DNA of 6,089 nucleotides from JBCDBY01 sp039182715 (GTDB taxonomy: Bacteria; Planctomycetota; PLA2). Of this stretch, positions 1 to 6,089 are shown in pieces (position 1 is the first letter of the stretch; each line of letters begins with the position of its first letter). Location: positions 1-6,089 of the forward strand of contig JBCDBY010000282.1 in the NCBI GenBank assembly GCA_039182715.1. The letters run 5' to 3'. The notes under the pieces were generated by a model, which was not told the DNA's origin, did not search any database, and saw only the letters and a list, made by a program, of their open reading frames with translations. The translations under genes and the position numbers were made by a program.

Positions 1-662
1 CAGCCGGTCGACCGCGGCGTGGAGCGAGATGGCGAGCTTCACCTTGGAGCCGGAGTCGAGGAACTCCGCGAATCCGCGGGAGGGGCCGGAGGTCGAAACG
101 GTGATGCGGCGCGAACCGAGGTCGATGCCGTCGGGGTGCTGGAGAAGCTGGAGCCCGGCTACGAGTGCGCCGACGTTGTGGAGCGGCTCGCCCATGCCCA
201 TCACGACGATATTGGTCAGCCGGTCGCCCGCCTCGTCCTGCAGCCAGTGCACCTGCTCGACGATCTCGCCCGCATCCAGGTTGCGAATGACGCCGTCGGC
301 GCCCGAGGCGCAAAAGACGCAGCCGACGCCGCAGCCGACCTGGGTCGAGATGCAGGCGGTACGCCGGTCGCCCTCGGGGATGAGCACGCACTCGACCGTC
401 TCCCCGTCGTGCAGGTCGAGCAGCAGTTTGACCGTGCCGTCGTCGCTGGGATGGCGCTGCCGGATCGACGAGCCGCGCACCGGGATGCGTTCGCCCAGCT
501 TGGCGCGCATCGCCTTGGGCAGGTTGGTCATCGACGCGTAGTCGGGCGCCGACTTCTTCTGCACCCAGTCGAAGAGCTGACCCGCGCGATAGGAGGGCTC
601 GCCCAGTTCGGCGACCAGTGCGCCGATCGCCTCCCGGTCGAGGCCCGCGAGCGAGGTCGCCA

Positions 663-663
<1 letters not shown>
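1..663 (-). CDS. rlmN: Dual-specificity 23S rRNA/tRNA adenine-C2 methyltransferase RlmN, N-terminal part (runs off left edge)
   Basis: This is a radical-SAM enzyme. The family methylates C2 of A2503 in 23S rRNA and, in some bacteria, A37 of certain tRNAs, acting in the cytoplasm on rRNA before ribosome assembly is complete. The first 221 codons are present, read from ATG at 663 to the window edge with no stop; full-length members have about 350 residues. Residues 1-95 form the N-terminal RlmN-type domain, including a YRAGQLFDWVQKK stretch near 25-37 and 'GETVECVLIPEG' at 87-98. The iron-sulfur motif CGVGCVFC gives C111, C115 and C118, followed by RNL (127-129), AGEIVEQV and the SAM-binding MGMGEP at 155-160. 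The distal methyl-carrying cysteine lies beyond the window. The ATG overlaps the clpX stop by one base (TAATG), so translation is probably coupled to clpX and no separate promoter is expected. The related antibiotic-resistance enzyme Cfr is less likely given the housekeeping context, but the missing C-terminus leaves that formally open. Confidence 0.95.
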
Positions 664-1985
<1,322 letters not shown>

Positions 1986-2002
1986 CTGCGTTGAGTCTAT
2001 CC

Positions 2003-2614
2003 CTAGCCTTCGGAGAGGGGGGTAAGAACCTCATCCACGAGGCCGTATTCCTTCGCTTCGTTCGCGCTCATGAAGAAATCGCGGTCGGAATCCTGCTCGA
2101 TCCGCTCGGGATCGCGGCCGGTGTGGTGCGCGAAGATGTGGTTCATCTCCTTGCGCAGCTTGATGATCTCCTCGGCGTGACGCTCGATGTCCGCCGCGGT
2201 GCCGCCGACGCCGCCGCTCGGCTGGTGCAGCATGACGCGGCCGTGGGGCAGGATGAAACGCTTGCCCTTCGTGCCGGCCGTGAGCAGCAGGGCGCCCATC
2301 GACATCGCCTGGCCGATGCAGTAGGTGGCGATGTCGCACTGCACGAACTGCATCGTGTCGTAGATCGCCATGCCGTCGCTGATGTAGCCGCCCGGCGAGT
2401 TGATGTAGAGGCTGATGTCCTGCTTCTTGTTCTCCTTCTGGAGGAACAGGAGCTGGGCGATGACGATGTTCGCCACCGTGTCGTTGATCGGGGTGCCGAC
2501 GAAGATGATGCGGTCCTCGAGGAGCCGCGAGTAGATGTCGTAGGCGCGCTCGCCGCGTCCCGTGCGCTCGATGACGGTGGGGACGAAGACGGCCTGCTCG
2601 TTCTGGCGATCCAT
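2003..2614 (-). CDS. clpP: ATP-dependent Clp protease proteolytic subunit ClpP
   Basis: ClpP is the serine peptidase that forms the two stacked heptameric rings of the Clp protease; ClpX, encoded next, feeds it unfolded proteins. The 203 residues match the usual length. Motifs in order are the N-terminal VFVPTVIERTGRGERAYDIYSRLL (10-32), the INSPGG turn (71-76), the active-site serine S105 in GQAMSMGA, catalytic H130 in MLHQPSGG, and catalytic D179 in the SDRDFFMSA segment. All three catalytic residues are present, so the enzyme should be active. The residue just before the serine is methionine (M104), where most family members have alanine. As in E. coli, a short N-terminal stretch is probably removed on maturation. 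The start at 2614 is supported by an AAGGA Shine-Dalgarno sequence about 10 nt upstream, within the 16-bp gap after tig, so it is co-transcribed with tig and clpX. Confidence 0.98.
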   Translation of the reverse strand: MDRQNEQAVFVPTVIERTGRGERAYDIYSRLLEDRIIFVGTPINDTVANIVIAQLLFLQKENKKQDISLYINSPGGYISDGMAIYDTMQFVQCDIATYCIGQAMSMGALLLTAGTKGKRFILPHGRVMLHQPSGGVGGTAADIERHAEEIIKLRKEMNHIFAHHTGRDPERIEQDSDRDFFMSANEAKEYGLVDEVLTPLSEG

Positions 2615-2624
2615 GCGTGGGTAG

Positions 2625-2629
2625 TCCTT
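2625..2629 (-). promoter_or_regulatory. Shine-Dalgarno sequence of clpP
   Basis: AAGGA on the minus strand lies 10 nt before the clpP ATG and directly follows the tig stop codon. It fixes the clpP start at 2614 and indicates reinitiation or coupled translation from tig. Confidence 0.7.
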
Positions 2630-2630
2630 T

Positions 2631-3938
2631 TTAGGCGTCCTTAACGGTGACCTTCTTGCGCAGCTTCTCGCGCGCCTTGGTCTCCCGCAGCTGGTTGCGC
2701 AGGGTTCCGAGGCGGCCCGAGTCGCGCAGTTCGGCGTACATCTCCTCGGGCTGCTTCTGATTGTAGGCGGCGATCATCGACACGGCCGACTTGACCTCGG
2801 TTTCCGTGACGAGGACGCGCTCCTTGTCGACGATCTTGTCGAGCACGAAGAAGCGGCGCAGCTCGGCGGCCGACTCCTCGGCACGGGCGGCCTTCATCTC
2901 GGCGACCTTCTGCGCGATCTCCTCCTCCGACTTGCCCTCCTGCTGCAGCGCGTAGGCGGCGCGGGCGGCCAGTTCGTCGGTTTCCTGCGCGATGAGGTCC
3001 TCCGGGAGCTCGAACTCGCTCTTCTCGATGAGCTGCTCGAGCGCGAGGTTCTCGATCTCCTTGTCGCGCTCGCGCTCGAGGCGCGACTGCACGTCCTTGG
3101 AGACCGTCTCGCGCAGCTCCTCGACGGAATCGAAGTCGAACGCCTTGGCGAACTCCTCGTCGACCTCGGGCAGCTCGGGACGCTTCACGTCGACCACCTT
3201 GGCGGAGACTTCGACGGCCATGCCCGCGAGCGGGTGATTGGGCTCGTGCGGCGACGCGTAGGCGTTGCCGGTCACCTCGGCGCCCGCCTCCTTGCCCGAC
3301 AGCGAGGCGTCGAGGTCGTCGGTGACGAGACCGCCGAGGAACTTGGTGCCGACCTCGTAGACGAGATCCTCCGAATGGAAGATCTCCTCGCCGTCGGCGG
3401 TCCCCTTGGCGTCGAGCGTGACGAAGTCGCCCTCGGCGATCGGATCCTCGCTGGGACGGTGCGTCGCGCGACGGCGCTGCAGGTCGCGAACCTGCTCGTC
3501 GATCTGCTCGTCGGTGACGGTGGCCGGCTTCACGCTGACCTCGATCGCCTTGATGTCGGGCAGCTCGAACTCGGGCTTGACCGTAACCGTGAACTCGAAG
3601 GAGACCGCCTCGGACGGCTTCACCTCGAGCTCGGCGACGTTGTCGATCTGCGGCGCGGCGATCGGATCGAGATCGTTGTCCTTCAGCGCGCGCTCGTACG
3701 CGCTGTCGAGCAGCGTCTGCTTGACCTCGAGCTGGACCTGGTCGCCGTAGCGCTTCTCGACAAGCCGGCGCGGCGCCTTGCCGGGGCGGAAGCCCTGCAG
3801 CGGCACCGACTTGATGAGGTTCTTGTAGGTCTTGTCGAACTCTTCGGTGACGAGTTCGGAGGGGATGGAGACGCTGACCTTCTTCCGGCAGGGGCCCGCG
3901 GGCTCCACCGAGAAGGCCATTTCAGGGGTGGTCGACAT
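2631..3938 (-). CDS. tig: Trigger factor (ribosome-associated chaperone and peptidyl-prolyl isomerase)
   Basis: Trigger factor binds at the ribosomal exit tunnel and shields nascent chains as they emerge. The 435-residue length and three-domain layout fit the family. The N-terminal ribosome-binding domain (about 1-120) carries the signature GFRPGKAP at 49-56. An FKBP-type prolyl isomerase domain follows (about 165-255; starts near EGDFVTLDAKG and includes HPLAGMAVEVSAKVVDV). The remainder is the helical, highly charged C-terminal chaperone domain, with the EFAKAFDFDSVEELRE stretch entering it. It is the first gene of the minus-strand operon and should share a transcript with clpP and clpX, as in many bacteria. 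The start is not certain. The ATG at 3938 has no good Shine-Dalgarno sequence, only an A6 tract just upstream. The ATG at 3920 (M7) aligns slightly better with the E. coli N-terminus but also lacks a clear ribosome site. The family assignment itself is secure. Confidence 0.97.
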   Translation of the reverse strand: MSTTPEMAFSVEPAGPCRKKVSVSIPSELVTEEFDKTYKNLIKSVPLQGFRPGKAPRRLVEKRYGDQVQLEVKQTLLDSAYERALKDNDLDPIAAPQIDNVAELEVKPSEAVSFEFTVTVKPEFELPDIKAIEVSVKPATVTDEQIDEQVRDLQRRRATHRPSEDPIAEGDFVTLDAKGTADGEEIFHSEDLVYEVGTKFLGGLVTDDLDASLSGKEAGAEVTGNAYASPHEPNHPLAGMAVEVSAKVVDVKRPELPEVDEEFAKAFDFDSVEELRETVSKDVQSRLERERDKEIENLALEQLIEKSEFELPEDLIAQETDELAARAAYALQQEGKSEEEIAQKVAEMKAARAEESAAELRRFFVLDKIVDKERVLVTETEVKSAVSMIAAYNQKQPEEMYAELRDSGRLGTLRNQLRETKAREKLRKKVTVKDA

Positions 3939-4049
3939 GGTTTTTTGGTCCCAGGTTCACGGGAATCGGAACAGTGTAGGAGGCCCGCTCCGGGGGGCCA
4001 AGAAAGGGGCCGGGCGATGCGGGGGCGCCTCGTCCCGATCCGGAAATCC

Positions 4050-4078
4050 TTGCCGCATAAGGTTTTGGGCCTTATCTT
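4050..4078 (+). promoter_or_regulatory. Candidate sigma70-like promoter for rho
   Basis: TTGCCG (4050-4055) and TATCTT (4073-4078) are separated by 17 bp. Each matches the TTGACA/TATAAT consensus at four of six positions. The spacing is ideal and the site sits in the only AT-richer patch of the region. The implied transcript start near 4085 gives a leader of about 220 nt before the rho ATG. This is a visual prediction in a high-GC genome, so it remains tentative. Confidence 0.4.
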
Positions 4079-4083
4079 GTCGA
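4054..4083 (-). promoter_or_regulatory. Candidate sigma70-like promoter for tig-clpP-clpX-rlmN
   Basis: On the minus strand TCGACA (4083-4078; five of six to TTGACA) is followed 18 bp later by TATGCG (4059-4054; three of six to TATAAT). It would start transcription near 4047 and give a tig leader of about 110 nt. The -10 match is weak. It overlaps the candidate rho promoter almost completely. Confidence 0.3.
4057..4075. repeat. Inverted repeat ATAAGG-N7-CCTTAT
   Basis: Perfect 6-bp arms at 4057-4062 and 4070-4075 flank TTTTGGG. The repeat lies in the spacer of both predicted divergent promoters, so it could be an operator seen from either side. As RNA it would be a weak hairpin and there is no T-run after it, so it is unlikely to be a terminator. 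The sequence matches no operator I can name. Confidence 0.45.
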
Positions 4084-4234
4084 TGGAGTAAGCGTCGTCA
4101 GCCGCGACTCCGGCGTGCCGCATCGTTCCCCGAAAACGGGAGCGCGCAGGCGCCCACCCAAACTCGACCGCGTCCAGAATTTCGGGAAAGCGATAGGGCT
4201 GGACACGGAGTGGATGACAGAGGGCTGGCGACCC

Positions 4235-4254
4235 GGAGCCCCTCGGGGGGCTCC
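4235..4254 (+). promoter_or_regulatory. Stem-loop 1 in the rho leader
   Basis: GGAGCCCC (4235-4242) pairs perfectly with GGGGCTCC (4247-4254) around a TCGG tetraloop, giving an 8-bp stem almost wholly of G-C pairs. No U-tract follows, so it is not a classical intrinsic terminator. It sits about 50 nt before the rho start and may affect rho leader transcription or translation. Confidence 0.5.
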
Positions 4255-4265
4255 CACAGGATTTC

Positions 4266-4290
4266 GGGCCAGTGGAATCGTCCAGGGCCC
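4266..4290 (+). promoter_or_regulatory. Stem-loop 2 in the rho leader, abutting the ribosome-binding site
   Basis: GGGCC (4266-4270) pairs with GGCCC (4286-4290), then a small AG/G internal loop, then TGGA (4273-4276) pairs with TCCA (4281-4284) around ATCG. The stem ends exactly one base before the GAGAGGAG ribosome site at 4291-4298. It could present or obstruct the site, or act together with stem-loop 1. Confidence 0.45.
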
Positions 4291-4298
4291 GAGAGGAG
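4291..4298 (+). promoter_or_regulatory. Shine-Dalgarno sequence that sets the rho start
   Basis: GAGAGGAG contains AGGAG, the strongest ribosome-site match seen in the window, with 5 nt to the ATG at 4304. The upstream in-frame ATG at 4115 has no such site. This is the main reason to place the Rho start at 4304. Confidence 0.85.
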
Positions 4299-4303
4299 TT
4301 CCG

Positions 4304-5509
4304 ATGAGTGGGCAACCCACCGGGCAGTCCCGCACCTCGCGTCGGCGTCGTCGCCGCCGTCGGGGCCGGGGCGCGAAGCTGGACACGACGCCGGTCAAGC
4401 CGGTCAGCGGCATCCTCGCGATCGCGCGCGAGGGCCATGGATTCCTGCGCAATCCCAAGCGGGACTGCCAGATCCAGGAGGCCGATCCCTTCGTGCATCA
4501 GCGGGTCGTGAGCGAATTCGGCCTGCGCGAGGGGCAGTACGTCGAGGGCCATGTCGGCAAGACGATGCGCGGCCCCGCGCCGATGGTCGCCACGATCGAC
4601 AAGGTCGAGGGCCTCGATCCGGAGGAAGCGGCGGACATCACGCACTTTTCCGAGCTGACGGTCATCGACCCCGAGCAGCCGTTCCAGCTGTGCGGCGAGG
4701 ATCTGCAGGACGTGACGCTGCGCGTCATCGACCTGGTCACGCCGATCGGCATGGGACAGCGCGCACTCATCGTGGCGCCGCCGCGCACCGGCAAGACCGT
4801 CATCCTGCAGAAGATGGCGCAGGCGATGGCGCAGTTCCATCCCGACGTGCACCTGCTGGTCTGCCTCGTGGACGAGCGTCCCGAGGAGGCGACCGACATG
4901 AAGCGCGCCGTCAACGGCGAGGTGTTCGCGAGCACCAACGACATGCCGGCCGCGAACCACGTCGCGATGACCGAACTCGTCACCGCACGCGCCAAGCGCC
5001 TGTGCGAGATGGGCAAGGACGTGGTGGTGCTGATCGACTCGCTGACGCGCCTCGGTCGCGCCTACAACATCGAGGCGCGCGGATCGGGCCGCACGTTGAG
5101 CGGCGGTCTGGATGCGAAGGTGCTGGAGAAGCCCAAGGCGCACTTCGGCGCGGCGCGCAACATCGAGAACGACGGCTCGCTGACGATGATCGCGACGGCG
5201 CTGGTGGATACCGGCAGCCGCATGGACCAGGTCATCTTCGAGGAGTTCAAGGGCACCGGCAACATGGAGCTGGTGCTGAACCGCGACATGGCGGACCGCC
5301 GCATCTGGCCCGCGATCGACGTCACGTCGAGCGGCACGCGCAAGGAAGAGAAGCTGGTCGACGAGCAGAAGCTCAAGCGCATGTGGGCACTCCGCAAGGT
5401 CATCACCAAGCTCAAGCCCGTCGAGGGCGGCGAGCTGCTGCTGGACCGCCTGCACAAGACGAGCAGCAATGAGGACTTCCTCGCGCTGTTCGACTCTCGC
5501 GTCGAGTAA
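4304..5509 (+). CDS. rho: Transcription termination factor Rho, short form with arginine-rich N-terminus
   Basis: Rho is a hexameric RNA-dependent ATPase/helicase that loads on C-rich unstructured RNA and pulls RNA polymerase off untranslated transcripts. From ATG 4304 the protein has 401 residues. Residues 1-25 are a basic tail with eight consecutive arginines (13-20). The cold-shock-like primary RNA-binding domain spans about 34-125, with the RNP1-type motif GHGFLRN (44-50). The RecA-like motor carries the P-loop APPRTGKT (158-165), DERPEE with the catalytic glutamate (190-195), Walker B VVVLIDS (D245), the Q-loop GSGRTLSGGLDA (260-271), FGAARNIE (281-288) and the R-loop EEFKGTGN (313-320). 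All motor motifs are intact. The helical N-terminal domain that precedes the cold-shock domain in E. coli (about 45 residues) is absent and replaced by the Arg tail. Using the ATG at 4115 would add 63 residues, but these show no Rho similarity, contain many A/T-ending codons unusual for this DNA, and lack a ribosome site. Confidence 0.96.
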   Translation: MSGQPTGQSRTSRRRRRRRRGRGAKLDTTPVKPVSGILAIAREGHGFLRNPKRDCQIQEADPFVHQRVVSEFGLREGQYVEGHVGKTMRGPAPMVATIDKVEGLDPEEAADITHFSELTVIDPEQPFQLCGEDLQDVTLRVIDLVTPIGMGQRALIVAPPRTGKTVILQKMAQAMAQFHPDVHLLVCLVDERPEEATDMKRAVNGEVFASTNDMPAANHVAMTELVTARAKRLCEMGKDVVVLIDSLTRLGRAYNIEARGSGRTLSGGLDAKVLEKPKAHFGAARNIENDGSLTMIATALVDTGSRMDQVIFEEFKGTGNMELVLNRDMADRRIWPAIDVTSSGTRKEEKLVDEQKLKRMWALRKVITKLKPVEGGELLLDRLHKTSSNEDFLALFDSRVE

Positions 5510-5525
5510 AGGCGCAGAGTTCAAT

Positions 5526-5559
5526 GCGCGCGGGTTGGGGCGCGCGGGTTGGGGCGCGC
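5526..5559 (+). repeat. 14-bp tandem repeat in the rho-downstream spacer
   Basis: The unit GCGCGCGGGTTGGG occurs at 5526-5539 and 5540-5553, followed by a partial third copy GCGCGC at 5554-5559. The period of 14 is not a multiple of three, so the copies would be read in different frames. This argues the stretch is non-coding, although an ATG at 5524 reads through it into the next gene. Confidence 0.75.
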
Positions 5560-5570
5560 ACGCGCGAATC

Positions 5571-5578
5571 GGAAGGGG
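5571..5578 (+). promoter_or_regulatory. Shine-Dalgarno-like sequence before the GGQ gene
   Basis: GGAAGGGG lies 8 nt before the GTG at 5587 and only 2 nt before the GTG at 5581. The spacing favours 5587. The ATG at 5524 has only a poor match upstream. Confidence 0.5.
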
Positions 5579-5586
5579 GCGTGGAC

Positions 5587-5904
5587 GTGAACCAGAGAGA
5601 CGTCGTCATCACCTTCCTGCGGGCAGGCGGCCCCGGCGGGCAGCACCGCAACAAGACCGAGACCGGTGTGCGCCTGCGGCACGTGCCGTCGGGTATCGTC
5701 GTCACCGCGACGGAGCGCCGCACGCGGCGTCAGAACCTCGAAATGGCGTTCGAGCGGTTGCGGCGCAAGCTGGCGATCCTGAACCGCCCGAAGAAGGTGC
5801 GCAAGAAGACGAAGCCGACGCGCGCCTCGAAGGAGCGAAGGCTGGCGGACAAGCGCAAGCGCGGCGAGACCAAGCGCGCGCGTGGGAAGCCGTCCACCGA
5901 GTAG
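5587..5904 (+). CDS. Short RF-1-domain (GGQ) protein, ArfB/YaeJ-like peptidyl-tRNA hydrolase
   Basis: This small protein has the catalytic domain of class I release factors without their codon-recognition domains. From GTG 5587 it has 105 residues. AGGPGGQHRNKTETGVRLRH (13-32) contains the GGQ (17-19) that promotes hydrolysis of peptidyl-tRNA in the ribosomal peptidyl-transferase centre. It is followed by PSGIVV and a helix RRQNLEMAFERLRRKL. The last 40 or so residues are a Lys/Arg-rich tail (KKTKPTRASKERRL and onward) like the ArfB tail, which in E. coli threads into the empty mRNA channel of stalled ribosomes. The likely role is therefore rescue of ribosomes stalled on broken mRNA. It is shorter than E. 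coli ArfB (about 140 residues), closer to the reduced release-factor-like proteins related to mitochondrial MTRFR. It follows rho by about 77 bp on the same strand and may share its transcript. GTG 5581 and ATG 5524 are alternative in-frame starts; the latter crosses the tandem repeat and is less likely. Confidence 0.85.
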   Translation: MNQRDVVITFLRAGGPGGQHRNKTETGVRLRHVPSGIVVTATERRTRRQNLEMAFERLRRKLAILNRPKKVRKKTKPTRASKERRLADKRKRGETKRARGKPSTE

Positions 5905-5915
5905 GGCCGCAAAAC

Positions 5916-5932
5916 CGGCGTCGCCGCCGTTT
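5916..5932 (+). terminator. Weak candidate hairpin after the GGQ gene
   Basis: CGGCG (5916-5920) pairs with CGCCG (5925-5929) around TCGC and is followed by TTT. Both the stem and the T-run are short, so it is at best a weak terminator, and the next gene starts only about 15 bp later. Confidence 0.2.
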
Positions 5933-5944
5933 AGGTTGGAGAAC

Positions 5945-6089
5945 GTGCGTGTCCCGGTCCGTGTCGGCATCGTCCTCCTCGCTCTCGCCTGCGTGCTCGG
6001 TCCCGCGCTCTGGCTCGAGCATCGACAGCCGCTCCCGACCGGAACCCTTCAGGGCCGGATCCTCGACCTGCCGTTGGGCGTCGAGCGGG
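5945..6089 (+). CDS. N-terminus of an unrecognised membrane-anchored or exported protein (runs off right edge)
   Basis: An open frame from GTG 5945 reaches the window end without a stop (48 codons). A GGAGA ribosome-like site at 5938-5942 lies close upstream, with a rather short 2-nt gap. The N-terminus has two arginines (R2, R6), then a hydrophobic stretch VGIVLLALACVLGPALWL (about 7-24), then polar sequence EHRQPLPTGTLQGRI. This is the pattern of a signal peptide or single membrane anchor. C16 is preceded by ALA, a poor lipobox, so a lipoprotein is not favoured. The visible part is too short to assign a family. It starts 40 bp after the GGQ gene on the same strand and could be in the same transcript. 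Confidence 0.55.
   Translation, partial: MRVPVRVGIVLLALACVLGPALWLEHRQPLPTGTLQGRILDLPLGVER

Larger units (their letters stand above)
3939..4303. other. Divergent intergenic region between tig and rho
   Basis: This is the only gene-free stretch longer than 300 bases. It must hold the start signals for both transcription units. The tig half (3939-4050) is G/C-rich with a short stem (GGCCC 3982-3986, GGGCC 3995-3999) in the tig leader. The middle (4050-4085) is the least GC-rich part and holds a palindrome and overlapping promoter-like elements. The rho half (4085-4303) is a long leader with two stem-loops. No tRNA, known riboswitch or convincing small gene was seen. An open frame from ATG 4115 runs into rho, but its codon use is unlike that of the neighbouring genes. 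Confidence 0.8.

Noticed and set aside
3936..3950. T6 run on the plus strand as part of an intrinsic terminator
   Set aside because: It sits at the tig start codon and has no stable hairpin directly upstream on the plus strand. On the minus strand it is simply the A-rich leader of tig.
4115..4303. 63-residue N-terminal extension of Rho, or a leader peptide
   Set aside because: There is no ribosome site before ATG 4115. Codons include ATA, AGA, AGG, several AAA, ACA and GGA, unlike the neighbouring genes, and the stretch overlaps two GC stem-loops. It is in frame with rho, so it was weighed and judged non-coding.
3832..5472. 546-codon open frame on the plus strand through the intergenic region and rho
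   Set aside because: It is a shifted frame of rho with low-complexity Arg/Gly/His/Ala sequence. The true frame carries every Rho motif.
3683..5524. 613-codon open frame on the minus strand antisense to rho and overlapping tig
   Set aside because: It is antisense to the clear Rho motor motifs and runs through the start of tig in another frame. Its composition (Arg, Leu, Ala, Val, His and Asp rich) is typical of the reverse frame of a high-GC gene, and no domain is recognisable.
5524..5586. N-terminal extension of the GGQ protein from ATG 5524
   Set aside because: The segment is mostly the 14-bp tandem repeat read in changing frames (RAGWGARVGARTRE), with no similarity to release-factor domains; the GTG at 5587 has a better placed ribosome site.

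Overview
This is an ordinary high-GC bacterial chromosome segment made of conserved housekeeping genes, with no mobile element, CRISPR array, tRNA or rRNA. A minus-strand cluster for protein folding and quality control, tig-clpP-clpX-rlmN, fills positions 1 to 3938. It faces away from a plus-strand group: rho, a short GGQ release-factor-like gene, and the start of an unrecognised membrane-anchored or exported protein. The GC-rich codon use, the RlmN iron-sulfur motif followed by CASG, and a Rho of the 'SG-L-x(n)-GFLRNP' type suggest a deep-branching Gram-negative-type lineage (for example planctomycete, myxococcal or an uncultured phylum). The window alone cannot settle the phylum.

Minus strand, in transcription order: trigger factor (3938-2631), ClpP (2614-2003), ClpX (1985-663) and RlmN (663 to the left edge, truncated). 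The gaps are 16 bp, 17 bp and a 1-base TAATG overlap, so this is very probably one operon. Trigger factor receives nascent chains at the ribosome, ClpXP degrades failed products, and RlmN modifies 23S rRNA and some tRNAs. The operon thus links ribosome function and proteostasis. In E. coli the gene after clpX is lon; here rlmN takes that place.

The only sizeable gene-free stretch is the 365-bp divergent region 3939-4303. It holds a palindrome (ATAAGG-N7-CCTTAT) over which plausible sigma70-like promoters for both directions overlap. It also holds a roughly 220-nt rho leader with two strong stem-loops, the second directly next to the rho Shine-Dalgarno sequence. Rho most likely starts at 4304, not at the upstream in-frame ATG at 4115. 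It is a compact 401-residue protein that replaces the usual N-terminal helical domain with a short arginine-rich tail.

Downstream of rho lies a short spacer with a 14-bp tandem repeat, then an approximately 105-residue protein with a GGQ loop and an ArfB-like basic tail, probably a ribosome-rescue peptidyl-tRNA hydrolase. The last 145 bp hold the start of a new gene with an N-terminal hydrophobic segment. I found no evidence of a new defence or mobile system. The points worth a second look are the Rho N-terminus, its leader, a changed RNA-binding residue, and the gene pairings.
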